A DNA stretch of 64,000 bases from Cellulosimicrobium arenosum (GCF_014837295.1 NZ_JACYHB010000013.1:61329-125328), one strand, 5' to 3'. Shown: positions 43,379 to 52,315, counted from the stretch's first letter. Numbers and translations are program-made. The notes: generated from the letters alone by a model not told the origin.

Positions 43379-44248
43379 TCAGCGTCGACCCGAGCCCCGT
43401 CCGCGCGAGCCGCGTCCGTCCTTGCGCCCACGGCTTCGTCCCGTGCGGTCCGACGCACTCCCGCGAGCCGCCCGGGGGCGAGGCGTGGCTGCTGTGCCCG
43501 CCTGCGCCGGGGAACCGTCGGCGCCGGGCCTGCGGCCGCGCGAGCTGTTGACCGTGCGCCCGCGCACGATACCGACCATCTCCTCGACGAGGTCGTCGTC
43601 GTTCTCCGCCACCCACGCGAGAGCGACCGGGGCAGCCGGTGCTCCGTCGAGGACCCGGTACGTCACGTCCTTGCGGTGGTGCAGACGCGCGAGCGACTGC
43701 GGGACCACGAGCACGCCCACGCCCGCCGCCACGAGCGCGACCGCGTCGGCCGTCGTCGCCGGGCGTTCGACCGCCGGCCGGCCGGGCAGGGACACGCCGT
43801 CGGACGGCGGCGCGGCGTCGCCCACCGCCCGCGTCTGCTCCTGCGCCTGCTCCCAGGCCACGACGTCGTCGAGCGGGTGGAGCACCACGTCGTCCGACAG
43901 GTCGTCGAGCGCGACGGTCTCGTCCTCGTCGAGCGCCGCGAGCAGATGGTCTCGCGAGACGCAGACGACCGGGGACTCCTCGTAGAGCCGGATGGCCGCG
44001 AGGACGTCGCGGTCCACCGGGAGCCGCAGGACCGCCGCGTCCGCCTCGCCGTCGCGCAGCACGCGCTCGGCGTCGTCCGCCGCGGCCGCGACGAGGTCGA
44101 GCGGGACGTCGGGGTGGCGTTCGCGCCAGGTACGCACCCACTTCGCCGGGGTCGCGCCGGGGACGTACGCGAGCCGAAACCTGCGCGGACCGTCGCCGGT
44201 CCCGCCCGCTGCCGCTGCGCCGTCGTGCACCTCGTCCGTGTCGCTCAC
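43379..44248 (-). CDS. LysR-type effector-binding domain without HTH, basic tail
   Basis: 289-residue protein made only of the LysR substrate-binding fold: FRLAYVPGATPAKWVRTWRERHP, DGEADAAVLRLPVD, and ATTADAVALVAAGVGVLVVPQSLA are the usual landmarks. No winged helix precedes it; the first 20 residues are acidic and disordered. The last 65 residues are a strongly basic Arg/Gly/Ser tail with several RGRR/GRGSGRR motifs that could bind nucleic acid. ATG at 44248. It is divergent from the DUF5997 gene with 101 bases between, a pairing that recurs in actinobacteria. It may sense a small molecule and act through a partner. Function unknown. Confidence 0.85.
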   Translation of the reverse strand: MSDTDEVHDGAAAAGGTGDGPRRFRLAYVPGATPAKWVRTWRERHPDVPLDLVAAAADDAERVLRDGEADAAVLRLPVDRDVLAAIRLYEESPVVCVSRDHLLAALDEDETVALDDLSDDVVLHPLDDVVAWEQAQEQTRAVGDAAPPSDGVSLPGRPAVERPATTADAVALVAAGVGVLVVPQSLARLHHRKDVTYRVLDGAPAAPVALAWVAENDDDLVEEMVGIVRGRTVNSSRGRRPGADGSPAQAGTAATPRPRAARGSASDRTGRSRGRKDGRGSRGRGSGRR

Positions 44249-44349
44249 GCGCCAACCCTAGGCGCGTCCACGGCGAGAAGTGGGCTGCGGCCCCGGATCG
44301 TCGCGCCCGCGGGGCGAAAACTCACCTCTCGACGAACTACCCTGGGGCC

Positions 44350-44778
44350 ATGACCCCCAAGCAGTCCTCGCAGACCATGAAGCCCGCCACGGCGGCGAAG
44401 AAGCTCGGGGTGTACCTGCCCGCGACGCCCGCGGCGTTCCAGGAGGGCACGGTGACGCGGGGTCAGCTCGAGGAGCTCGAGAAGAACCCGCCCGAGTGGC
44501 TCGCCGACCTGCGCCGCAACGGGCCGCACCCCCGACCGGTGGTCGCCGGCCGGCTGGGGATCTCCATCTCGGGGCTCGCGCGCGGCGGCATCGACGACCC
44601 GCTCACCACCGAGCAGATCAACGAGCTGCGCGACGACCCACCGTCCTGGCTCAGCCAGGAGCGCGAGACGCAGGCGAAGGTGCGTGCCGAGGAGGACCGC
44701 GTCGCCGCCGAGCGCGCCAAGGCGGCCGAGCGGGCGAGGTCCGCCGAGCGGGCGAAGCCCGAGCGCCCGACGACCTGA
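44350..44778 (+). CDS. DUF5997 family protein
   Basis: 142-residue protein. It starts KPATAAKKLGVYLPATPAAFQ, contains WLADLRRNGPHPRPVVAGRLGIS followed by ISGLARGGIDDPLTTEQIN, and ends in a charged helical tail rich in Ala/Glu/Arg. The AGRLGISISGLARGG segment resembles a helix-turn-helix recognition unit by eye, so DNA binding is possible but not shown. ATG at 44350 lacks a ribosome site; TACCCT lies six bases before it. Divergent from the HTH-less LysR-like gene. Function unknown. Confidence 0.8.
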   Translation: MTPKQSSQTMKPATAAKKLGVYLPATPAAFQEGTVTRGQLEELEKNPPEWLADLRRNGPHPRPVVAGRLGISISGLARGGIDDPLTTEQINELRDDPPSWLSQERETQAKVRAEEDRVAAERAKAAERARSAERAKPERPTT

Positions 44779-44794
44779 GCACGATCGATGCCCG

Positions 44795-45223
44795 CTAGAC
44801 CGTGACGGCCCCCGGTCCCGCGTCCCGACCGTCGTCGCCGCTCTTCCCGGCGCGTCCTGCCCCCTCGGTGTGACCGAGCGCCATGTCCGGCGCCACCGCG
44901 TCCCGCACCCGGCGCTTGAGCTCCGGGATCTCGGGGAAGCCGTCCCCGGACGCGCGGTCCCACAGCAGCACCGCTCCGTCTCCGGCATCGAGCCAGACGC
45001 GGAACACCCCACCCGTCCCCGGCACGAGCGCGACCTCGCCGAGGCGGGTCCGGAACGTCTGCAACAGCTCCTGCGCGACCCATCCTGCCCGCAGCAGCCA
45101 GCGGCACTGCGTGCAGTACTCGATCGCGACGCGCGCGCTCCCGGGTGACCGGTCCGACGTCGGGCGGGGCTCGTCGGGTATGTCGGGCCCGGCGGGACCG
45201 GTGCGCAGCGGCTCGTTCGTCAT
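44795..45223 (-). CDS. SelW/SelT-like thioredoxin-fold protein
   Basis: 142-residue protein with the Rdx/SelW-family redox motif EYCTQCRWLLRAGWVAQELL (Cys37, Cys40), VALVPGTGGVFRVWLD and an ending ELKRRVRDAVAP. These small proteins have a thioredoxin-like fold and a CxxC in place of the selenocysteine of animal SelW. ATG at 45223; an upstream in-frame start at 45451 would add non-homologous residues. The N-terminal 30 and C-terminal 25 residues look disordered. A redox role is likely; the partner is unknown. It follows the DUF2252 gene on the same strand, 29 bases apart. Confidence 0.85.
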   Translation of the reverse strand: MTNEPLRTGPAGPDIPDEPRPTSDRSPGSARVAIEYCTQCRWLLRAGWVAQELLQTFRTRLGEVALVPGTGGVFRVWLDAGDGAVLLWDRASGDGFPEIPELKRRVRDAVAPDMALGHTEGAGRAGKSGDDGRDAGPGAVTV

Positions 45224-45252
45224 GCCGTCCAGCCTACGGTCGACGGCGCTCG

Positions 45253-46647
45253 TCAGGTCCCGCGCTCGGCGGGCAGGCGACCGGAGGACACGGCTGCCTC
45301 GAGGGCGGCGAAGTCCTGCTCGACGACGTCCGCGTAGGACCTCGACCACCGGACGATCGCCTCGTCGAACGTGGCTCCTCGACCCAGGTAGCCGTAGGTC
45401 GTGCGCGCCCCCGGAGACTGGCTGTGGGCTCGGGCGAGGACCCAGCCGCACAGCTCGCCGTACCTCGTGAACTGGTCCGGCGCGAGCCGGTCGAGCTCCA
45501 CCGACCCCTTCATGTCACGGAACTGCCGCCAGAAGAAGTCCACCCGGGCGCGTCCCGTGCGGTCCGGGCGCTCGACGGTCACCCACCCGAGGAACGGGTC
45601 GGAGTGCGCCTGGAGGATGCGCTGGGCGGTGGCGACGCGCCGCGCCTGCGACAGCACGGGACCCGTGACCGCGGGGCGTCCCGGGAGAGCGTCGGGCATG
45701 CCGCCGTAGGTCGCGAGGACCGACGTCGCGGCCTCCTTCGCCTGCAGGACGAGGGGCTCGCCCGCGGGACCCTCGAACAGCAGGATGTAGCAGCGGGTAC
45801 CGACGCTGCCGACGCCCACCACCCGCAGGACGAAGTCCACGAGGACGAACTGACCGAGCAGCAGCCGGACGTCGGCGCGCAGCGGCTCGCGATAGAGCTC
45901 GAAGTACTCCGAGAGCTCCTCGACGCTCGCATGGTCGACGTGCCGCATCACGGGTGGTTGGTCGACGATCCGGGGGTGCCCGTCCGCCGTGCGCGTCGTG
46001 ATCTTCCGCACGACCTGCTCCGACGTGCGCCGCCGAGCCTTGCGCACCGTCCGCCGCATCTCGTCCTTGCCGGCCGTGGTCAGCAGCGGCTCGATCGTCT
46101 CCGTCGCGACCTGGAAGGCGAAGCGTTCGAGAGCGCTGCGCGCGAACAGCACCGCGAGCGCCTCGCGGTAGCCCCGGACGACGCTGCGTACCGCGTCGCC
46201 GCACTGGTCCTCCGTCATGCCCTTGTCCCGACCGCCGACGTACATGCTGGCGGCGAGCCGCTTGACGTCCCACTCCCACGGGGCGTCCGCCGACTCGTCG
46301 AAGTCGTTGAGGTCGAACACGAGGCGACGCTCGGGTGAGGCGAAGAGTCCGAAGTTGGACACGTGCGCGTCGCCGCACGCCACGACGTGGACCCCCGTCC
46401 GGGGTGCGTCCCGCAGGTCGTGCGCCATGGTCGCCGCGGTGCCGCGGTAGAACGCGAACGGGGACTCGAGCATGCGCCCGACCCGCAACGGCACGAGATC
46501 CGGGAGCCGGTCGAGGTTCTGCCGTTCGATGATCGCCACGGGGTCGCGTTCCGGGAGGTGGAGCTCGCCGTGCGTGCTCCGCGGCACCCGCTCGCGCAGC
46601 CCACGGCCGACGGCACGGCACTCGTCCAACGTCCCCGGGACGACCAT
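45253..46647 (-). CDS. DUF2252 protein (kinase-like fold)
   Basis: 464-residue cytoplasmic protein of the DUF2252 family. ATG at 46647 follows GAGGAGGTCACCC. Landmarks: MLESPFAFYRGTAATMAHDL, VVACGDAHVSNFGLF, VFDLNDFDES and WEWDVKRLAASMYV, which recall the catalytic loops of aminoglycoside phosphotransferase-like kinases (GDxHxxNF and DxNDFDE). The biochemical function is not established. It is probably co-transcribed with the SelW-like gene downstream and is divergent from the methyltransferase gene. Confidence 0.9.
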   Translation of the reverse strand: MVVPGTLDECRAVGRGLRERVPRSTHGELHLPERDPVAIIERQNLDRLPDLVPLRVGRMLESPFAFYRGTAATMAHDLRDAPRTGVHVVACGDAHVSNFGLFASPERRLVFDLNDFDESADAPWEWDVKRLAASMYVGGRDKGMTEDQCGDAVRSVVRGYREALAVLFARSALERFAFQVATETIEPLLTTAGKDEMRRTVRKARRRTSEQVVRKITTRTADGHPRIVDQPPVMRHVDHASVEELSEYFELYREPLRADVRLLLGQFVLVDFVLRVVGVGSVGTRCYILLFEGPAGEPLVLQAKEAATSVLATYGGMPDALPGRPAVTGPVLSQARRVATAQRILQAHSDPFLGWVTVERPDRTGRARVDFFWRQFRDMKGSVELDRLAPDQFTRYGELCGWVLARAHSQSPGARTTYGYLGRGATFDEAIVRWSRSYADVVEQDFAALEAAVSSGRLPAERGT

Positions 46648-46749
46648 GGGTGACCTCCTCGGCCAGGGTCGCAGCCTAGCGCGCCCCTCGCGAGCGCGCC
46701 GAGCGACCGGGACGTCACAGGACCGGTCGTCGTCGGGGAGACTGGGCGG

Positions 46750-47943
46750 GTGACGACCACCGCCCTCACCGATGTGCTCCTCGGCCTGCGCACCGGGGAG
46801 CCAGGTCCCCGGCGCGAGGACTCCCCCGTCGCGGTGGACGCCGCGGACCGCCTGCTCCTGGACGAGGCGGCACCGTGGGTCGAGGAGGTCGGGCGCGGGG
46901 CCGTCGCGGTCGTCGACGACCGGTACGGAGCCCTCGCCCTCGGCGCGGCCACGCTCACCGCGCGCGGCGGGGCGCAGGAGCTCGTCCGGGTGCACCAGGA
47001 CTCGTGCACCGCGGCTGCCGCGCTCGACATGAACGGCGCGGCGCTCGAGATGTCGGACACCTACCGCCACCACGCGCTCGACGCCGGCCTGCTCGGCGGC
47101 GCGCGCGTCGTGCTGGCACGCCTGCCGCGCGGTCTCGCCGCACTGCGGGACCTCGCGGAGCACGTCGCCCGCGAGGCCGCCCCGGACGTCGTCCTGCTCG
47201 CGGTCGGTCGGGTCAAGCACATGACGCCGACCATGAACGACGTCCTGCGCGAGTCGTTCACCGACGTGCGCGCGAGCCTCGCGCGGGGCCGGTCGCGGGT
47301 GCTCGTCGCGCGCTCACCCCGGCCGTGCGACGACGGGTCGGCCTTCACCTACCCGGTGACCGCCGACCTGCCGGACGTCGGGCTCTCGGTCGCGACCTAC
47401 GGCGCGGCGTTCGCCGGTGCGAGCCTCGACCTCGGGACGCGTCTCCTCCTCGAGCAGCTCGACGCCGTGGCGCCCCCGGCCGGTCCCGACGGCACTCCGC
47501 ACGACGAGCCCGGCGACGTCGTCGACCTGGGGTGCGGGACGGGGATCCTCGCGGCGTGGGCGGCTCGGCGCTGGGTGTCGTCGCGCGTCGTCGCGACCGA
47601 CAGCTCGGTCGCGGCGGTGCGGTCCGCCGGGCTCACGGCGCGGGGGAACGACGTGGGCGAGCGGGTCCGCGTCGTGCTGGACGACGCCGGGTCCACCCTC
47701 GGGGACGCGAGCGCGGACCTCGTGCTGCTCAATCCGCCGTTCCACGAGGGTGCGGCCGTGCGGACCGGCACGGCGCACCGCATGTTCGCCGCCGCGGCGC
47801 GGATCCTGCGTCCGGGCGGCGAGCTGTGGTGCGTGTGGAACTCCCACCTGCACTACCGGGGCGCGCTCGAACGGGCGGTCGGGCCGACCGTCCAGCTCGC
47901 GCGGGACCGCCGCTTCACCGTGACGCGCAGCGCGCGGCGCTGA
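46750..47943 (+). CDS. RlmG/RsmC-like rRNA guanine-N2 methyltransferase
   Basis: 397-residue SAM-dependent methyltransferase with two Rossmann-like halves, as in RlmG and RsmC, which methylate guanine N2 in 23S or 16S rRNA. The N-terminal half is degenerate (LAVGRVKHMTPTMNDVL); the C-terminal half has the SAM motif VVDLGCGTGILA and the catalytic LLNPPFHEGAA. GTG at 46750. Whether the target is G1835 (RlmG) or G1207 (RsmC) cannot be decided by eye. Cytoplasmic, single gene. Confidence 0.85.
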   Translation: MTTTALTDVLLGLRTGEPGPRREDSPVAVDAADRLLLDEAAPWVEEVGRGAVAVVDDRYGALALGAATLTARGGAQELVRVHQDSCTAAAALDMNGAALEMSDTYRHHALDAGLLGGARVVLARLPRGLAALRDLAEHVAREAAPDVVLLAVGRVKHMTPTMNDVLRESFTDVRASLARGRSRVLVARSPRPCDDGSAFTYPVTADLPDVGLSVATYGAAFAGASLDLGTRLLLEQLDAVAPPAGPDGTPHDEPGDVVDLGCGTGILAAWAARRWVSSRVVATDSSVAAVRSAGLTARGNDVGERVRVVLDDAGSTLGDASADLVLLNPPFHEGAAVRTGTAHRMFAAAARILRPGGELWCVWNSHLHYRGALERAVGPTVQLARDRRFTVTRSARR

Positions 47944-47982
47944 CCGTCGCGCGCTCGCGAGGTCACGGGCTCGCGGGTCCGG

Positions 47983-48393
47983 TCACTGCACGTCCACGAC
48001 GTCGACGACGAACACGAGAGTGTCCGTGCCGCCGATGCCGGCCTGCGGGACGCCGCGCTGGCCATAGCCGTGCTCCGGCGGGACGGACAGCAGCACGCGC
48101 GAGCCGACGCTCTGGCCGACGAGGCCCTTGTCCCAGCCGCCGATGACCGCGCCCACGCCGATGGGGAACGCGATCGTGTCGCCCCGGTCGTAGGAGTTGT
48201 CGAACACCTCGCCGTCCCACGTCTGGCCGAGATAGTGGACGACGATGTTGCGCCCCGACGTCACCGCGGGCCCGTCGCCCTCGGACAGCACGACGACTTG
48301 AAGGCCCTCGGGCGCTCCCGACCCCGGGAACGTCACGGTGGGCTTGTCGCCAAAGGAACCCGAGATGGAGGGAAGTGCGGACTGATCGGTCAC
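47983..48393 (-). CDS. FKBP-type peptidyl-prolyl isomerase
   Basis: 136-residue cytoplasmic FKBP with a single domain: VTSGRNIVVHYLGQTWDGEVFDNSYDRG (positions about 41-68), FPIGVGAVIGGWDKGLVGQ, VLLSVPPEHGYGQRG and the terminal strand DTLVFVVDVVDV. Key active-site aromatic residues (Tyr, Trp of GGWDKGL, Tyr of HGYG) are present. I chose GTG at 48393, with GAGAGG upstream; a longer in-frame start at 48465 adds unrelated residues. Catalyses proline cis-trans isomerisation. Confidence 0.92.
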   Translation of the reverse strand: MTDQSALPSISGSFGDKPTVTFPGSGAPEGLQVVVLSEGDGPAVTSGRNIVVHYLGQTWDGEVFDNSYDRGDTIAFPIGVGAVIGGWDKGLVGQSVGSRVLLSVPPEHGYGQRGVPQAGIGGTDTLVFVVDVVDVQ

Positions 48394-48527
48394 GAGGACG
48401 CCTCTCGTCGGTGGCTGGGATCGTCCGCCGGGCCCGACGGAGGCGTGCCACGGCGGCATCTTCACCCTACGCGGGTCGGCCGCACCGGCACCCCGAGCTC
48501 CCCGTGGCTCCTGCCGCGCGGCGCCTC

Positions 48528-48556
48528 TTGACCATCTAGGCTAATAGCATTAGCTT
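48528..48556 (+). promoter_or_regulatory. Promoter with embedded TetR-type operator
   Basis: TTGACC (48528-48533), 17-base spacer, TAGCTT (48551-48556), seven bases before the hydrolase ATG. The inverted repeat GCTAAT-AGC-ATTAGC (48540-48554) covers the spacer and the -10, so a bound repressor would exclude polymerase. Confidence 0.7.
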
Positions 48557-48563
48557 TTGAGCT

Positions 48564-49448
48564 ATGGACATGAGCGCGTCAGCACCGACCCACCACCTCC
48601 AGCGACCCGCGGGCCGGATCGCCTACACCGACCACGGCGCCGGCCCGCTCGTCGTCGCCTCCCCGGGCATGGGCGACCTGCGGGCCACGTACGACGACGT
48701 CGTCCCCCGCCTGGTGGACGCCGGGTACCGCGTCGTGGTCATGGACCTGCGCGGCCACGGCGAGAGCGACACCACGTTCGCCGTGCACGGCGACGAGGCG
48801 ACCGCGTCCGACTACGTCGCGCTCGTCGAGCACCTCGACGCCGGTCCCGCGGTGCTGCTCGGCAGCTCGATGGCCGCGTCCGCCGCGGTGGTCGCCGCCG
48901 CGGACCGCCCCGACCTCGTGCGCGCGCTGGTCCTGCTCGACGGGTTCCTGCGCGAGGGGGCCTCGCGCACGCGGCTCGCCGCGATGCGGGTGCTGTACCG
49001 CGTGCTGCTCGCCCGCCCGTGGGGCGCCGCTGCCTGGTCGGCCCTCTACGGGACCCTCGTCAAGGGCCCGCGCCCGGCCCGGCTCGCGGCGCACCAGGCG
49101 GCGATCCGCACCAACCTATCCGAGCCGGGCCGCCTGCGCTCGTTCCGGCACCTGTGCCTCCAGCTCGACCACTCGGTCGTCGAGCCGCGCGTCGCGCGCG
49201 TCCAGGCGCCCGCGCTCGCGGTGTTCGGCCTGCGGGACCCGGACTACGCCGACCCGGCCGCCGAGGCCGCGTGGGCGCGCGAGGCCCTCGGCGCGAGGAC
49301 GCTCGAGCTCCCGGGGGTCGGTCACTACCCGCAGCTCGAGGCACCGGGCGAGGTCACCTCGGCGGTCCTCGACTTCCTGACCGCCCAGCCGGAGCAGCCG
49401 GGACCGGACGCCGCGACCCGCCACACCGGGACCGACGACCGTGCCTAG
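48564..49448 (+). CDS. Alpha/beta hydrolase
   Basis: 294-residue alpha/beta-hydrolase fold protein. Nucleophile elbow GSSMAAS (Ser near residue 95), oxyanion region SPGMGDLRATY, MDLRGHGESD, acidic residue in FGLRDPDYAD, and catalytic His in LPGVGHYPQLEAP. ATG at 48564 has no ribosome site, fitting a leaderless mRNA. It overlaps the TetR gene by eight bases, so the two form a bicistronic unit probably repressed by that TetR at the site over its promoter. The substrate, an ester or similar, is unknown. Confidence 0.9.
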   Translation: MDMSASAPTHHLQRPAGRIAYTDHGAGPLVVASPGMGDLRATYDDVVPRLVDAGYRVVVMDLRGHGESDTTFAVHGDEATASDYVALVEHLDAGPAVLLGSSMAASAAVVAAADRPDLVRALVLLDGFLREGASRTRLAAMRVLYRVLLARPWGAAAWSALYGTLVKGPRPARLAAHQAAIRTNLSEPGRLRSFRHLCLQLDHSVVEPRVARVQAPALAVFGLRDPDYADPAAEAAWAREALGARTLELPGVGHYPQLEAPGEVTSAVLDFLTAQPEQPGPDAATRHTGTDDRA

Positions 49449-50106
49449 GGCCGGCCTGTCGCGTGGCGCCGTCGTCGCGATCGCGCTCGACCTCGTCGAC
49501 GCGGGCGGTCCGACCGGCTTCGCGGACCTCACGCTCGCGAAGGTCGCGGCGCGGGCGGGCGTGGCGACGCCGAGCCTCTACAAGCACGTCGGCTCGCTCG
49601 CCGCGCTGCGGCGCGAGGTCGCGGTCGTGTCAGACGACGACTTCACGCGCACGATCGCCGAGGCGACCGTCGGCCTCGCCGGGCCCGACGCCGTCACCGC
49701 GCTCGCGCACGCGACCCGGCGGTTCGCGCACGAGCGGCCCGGCCGCTATGCCGCGGTCCAGGTCGCACCCGACCCCGACGACCCGGCGGACGCGGACCAC
49801 CGCGCCGCGGCGCAGCGCGGCGTCCAGGTCGTCGCGGCCGTGCTGCGCGGGTTCGACCTGCCCGACGGCCGCGCGATCGACGCGATCCGCTCCGTCCGAG
49901 CGAGCCTGCACGGGTTCGTCGCGCTCGAGCTCAGCGGCGGCTACCGCCTGCCCGACGACCTCGACCAGAGCTTCGACGTCCACGTCAGGATGCTGCTCGC
50001 AGGGCTGGAGGCGCTGTGCCCTGCGGCTGGACGCCGCCGCGCCGGCACACCGCCGGACCGGACGGGCGAACCACCACGGGAATTCCCGTACGGTGTAGAG
50101 CGTTGA
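49441..50106 (+). CDS. TetR-family repressor
   Basis: 221-residue TetR/AcrR regulator: the HTH LTLAKVAARAGVATPSLYKHVGS (residues 29-51) and a WHG-type ligand domain (FAHERPGRYAAVQVAP, ASLHGFVALELSGGY). GTG at 49441 lies inside the end of the hydrolase gene. Likely autorepresses the operon through the GCTAAT-AGC-ATTAGC palindrome at 48540-48554. The inducer is unknown but could be the hydrolase substrate. Confidence 0.9.
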   Translation: MPRAGLSRGAVVAIALDLVDAGGPTGFADLTLAKVAARAGVATPSLYKHVGSLAALRREVAVVSDDDFTRTIAEATVGLAGPDAVTALAHATRRFAHERPGRYAAVQVAPDPDDPADADHRAAAQRGVQVVAAVLRGFDLPDGRAIDAIRSVRASLHGFVALELSGGYRLPDDLDQSFDVHVRMLLAGLEALCPAAGRRRAGTPPDRTGEPPREFPYGVER

Positions 50107-50141
50107 GGCCACCGATCGTCTCCCGACCGAGAGGTTCCTCC

Positions 50142-50831
50142 ATGCCCGAGACCACGACCGCTGCCGGGACCGCCGCGCCGTCCGTCCCTGCGCTCCCCCA
50201 CCTCGCCGACCAGGCCGAACGTCTGGTCGCGCTCGGCGTCCACACGATCGCGGGGCTCGGCGCAGACGAGCTCCGCTCCGCCGCCGCGGGGCTCGCTGCC
50301 ACCGCGCCCGCCGGCGCCCTGCTCGTGGTCGACCCGCGGCTCGCGCCGCCATCGGCCCTCGCTCCCCTGCTCCGGCTCCCGGCGCGTGGGGGCGAGAGGG
50401 AGGGGTTCGTGGTCGTCGACATGGACGACGTCGACCGGTTCGCCCCGATCGAGGGCGTGCACCCGCCGGAGAGCGCCCTCTACGTCGTGACCGACCTGGA
50501 CCGTGGTGACGACATGGCGAACTGGTCCCCCGACGAGGCGCTGCCCGAGATCACGGCGCGCGGCCGTACGCCGCTGCTGCTCGCCGAGGGCCTCCACTGG
50601 GCGCTCCAGGTGCCAGCGGTCGTCGAGCGCAACCGCTGCTTCATGACGATCGGCTCGCGCCTGCGCAAGCCGGACGGCCGGCTCGACACCCGCACGCCCG
50701 CCCTGTGGATCTCGAACGGCACGGGTCGCGACGGCCGCGAGCGCCGCGGCGCGCCGAAGGTGGGCTGGTGTTGGGCGGGGAACCGGCACACGTGGCTCGG
50801 GTTCGCGTCCGGGGCGGCGCGCCAGAGGTGA
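50142..50831 (+). CDS. DUF5701 family protein
   Basis: 229-residue cytoplasmic protein of the DUF5701 family. Features: LADQAERLVALGVHTIAGLGADELRSAA at the start, LLVVDPRLAPPSALAPLL, YVVTDLDRGDDMANWSPDEALPEI, RTPLLLAEGLHWALQVP, and a final KVGWCWAGNRHTWLGFAS rich in Trp and Cys. No known catalytic motif is recognised. ATG at 50142; the ribosome site is AGAGG. Function unknown; the gene stands alone. Confidence 0.82.
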   Translation: MPETTTAAGTAAPSVPALPHLADQAERLVALGVHTIAGLGADELRSAAAGLAATAPAGALLVVDPRLAPPSALAPLLRLPARGGEREGFVVVDMDDVDRFAPIEGVHPPESALYVVTDLDRGDDMANWSPDEALPEITARGRTPLLLAEGLHWALQVPAVVERNRCFMTIGSRLRKPDGRLDTRTPALWISNGTGRDGRERRGAPKVGWCWAGNRHTWLGFASGAARQR

Positions 50832-50889
50832 CCAGGAGCGCGGCCGACGGTATGCCGTCGTGGCGACGTCGCCGTGGGCCGCGCTCCTG

Positions 50890-51405
50890 CTACAGCAGTC
50901 CGAGAGCGGCGACGGCCACGACGACCGCGCCGAGGACGACCACGAGGACCGGGCGGTCAGCCGCCTCCCGGGCAGCGAGGCGCCCCATCACGGCGCCGAT
51001 CGCGGCGGTGACGCCGACGACGAGTGCCGACCCGAGCACGAGCGACCCGCTCGCGCCCGCGGACGTGAGCTGACCGGCGAGACCGCCGCCGAGGAACGAC
51101 CCCCACAGCGCACCACCCACGAGGCCCAGCGCCCCGAAGACGAGCGCTGCCCGGCGCTCGGACGCGTCGCGCGTGATGCGGGAGCCGAGCCAGCCGAGCG
51201 CCGCCCCCGCCGTCGGGACGCTGATGACGATGAGCAGGGCCGCGAACGGGAGCCACGCGGGCGGCGCGCCGGACAGGACCATGTACAGGACCTGGACGGC
51301 GAGCATCGCCACCGCGGCGACCGCCAGGCCCGCGACGAGGACCGGCACCCGGGTCGTCGGGGTCTCCCCCGCGGTGGGTGCCGGTCCTGAGGTGGGACGT
51401 GCCAC
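50890..51405 (-). CDS. Small four-span membrane protein
   Basis: 171-residue hydrophobic protein from GTG at 51405, five bases from the Bax-inhibitor stop and so likely co-transcribed. Four helices can be seen: LVAGLAVAAVAMLAVQVLYMV, WLPFAALLIVISVPTAGAAL, ALVFGALGLVGGALWGSFL, and LVVVLGAVVVAVAALGLL. I do not recognise the family. Possibly an accessory of the neighbouring BI-1 protein. Confidence 0.75.
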   Translation of the reverse strand: MARPTSGPAPTAGETPTTRVPVLVAGLAVAAVAMLAVQVLYMVLSGAPPAWLPFAALLIVISVPTAGAALGWLGSRITRDASERRAALVFGALGLVGGALWGSFLGGGLAGQLTSAGASGSLVLGSALVVGVTAAIGAVMGRLAAREAADRPVLVVVLGAVVVAVAALGLL

Positions 51406-51409
51406 CGGG

Positions 51410-52315
51410 TCAGTCGCTCTGCAGGATCGCGAAGAGGCGCAGGAACTCGAGGTACAGCCAGATCAGCGTGACGAGCAGACCGAACGCGGCGGACCACGCG
51501 AACTTCGCCGGGACGCCGCCCTCGACGCCGCGCTTGATCGAGTCGAAGTCCACGATGAGCGAGGCGGCGGCGAGGCCGACGGCCACGAGGCTGATCACGA
51601 TGCCGAGCGTGCCACCGCGCAGCCCCCAGCCGTCCAGCGCACCGAACATGAGCAGCACGACGTTGACGAGCGAGAAGGCGAGGTAGCCGACCATCGCGAT
51701 GAGCAGCCACCGCGTGAACTTCGGTGTGACCCGCACCTTGCCGGACTTGAACAGGAACAGGGCCGCGGCGAAGGTGGCGATGGTCGCGACGACCGCGGAC
51801 GGGACGACCCCGCTCCACTGCGCCTCGTAGAAGCGGCTGATCCCACCGAGGAACACACCCTGGGCGACGGTGTAGAGCATGATGAGCGCGGGGCTGGGGC
51901 TCTTCTTGAACGCGTTGACGAGGCCGAGGACGAGGCCGACGACCGCGCCGCCGATCCACAGGCCCGGCATCTGCGGCGTGAGGTACCACGAGCCCGCTGC
52001 GACGACCACGAGGAGGGCGAGCAGCCCGCCGGTCTTCATGATGACGTCGTCGTAGGTGAGGCGCTTCGTGTCCGCCGTCGTGGCCGACGGTGACGTGTAC
52101 ATCTGGTTCAGGGTCGCGGCGTCGGCGGCCTGCGCGCCCTGCTGGCCGTACTGGCCCCACTGCTGGCCCTGCGGGGCCGGGGTGCCGTACGCCGGCCCCT
52201 GCTGCCCCTGCGCCGGCGGCGTGCCGTACGCGGGCCGGGTCGTGGTGGCCGACCTCCCGCGCTGGGCGCGCGGGTCGCCGAAGACCTCGCTGTTGTTGAA
52301 GACGGGGTTGCTCAT
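51410..52315 (-). CDS. Bax inhibitor-1 / YccA family membrane protein
   Basis: 301-residue protein with an 85-residue cytoplasmic Gly/Gln/Pro-rich start (repeated AYGTP and QGQQ units) followed by seven membrane helices of the BI-1-like superfamily: LLALLVVVAAGSWYLTP, LWIGGAVVGLVLGLVNAF, through to LLVTLIWLYLEFLRLFAIL. Related bacterial proteins conduct protons or calcium or interact with FtsH. ATG at 52315. It belongs to the actinobacterial group with extended N-termini. Confidence 0.9.
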   Translation of the reverse strand: MSNPVFNNSEVFGDPRAQRGRSATTTRPAYGTPPAQGQQGPAYGTPAPQGQQWGQYGQQGAQAADAATLNQMYTSPSATTADTKRLTYDDVIMKTGGLLALLVVVAAGSWYLTPQMPGLWIGGAVVGLVLGLVNAFKKSPSPALIMLYTVAQGVFLGGISRFYEAQWSGVVPSAVVATIATFAAALFLFKSGKVRVTPKFTRWLLIAMVGYLAFSLVNVVLLMFGALDGWGLRGGTLGIVISLVAVGLAAASLIVDFDSIKRGVEGGVPAKFAWSAAFGLLVTLIWLYLEFLRLFAILQSD

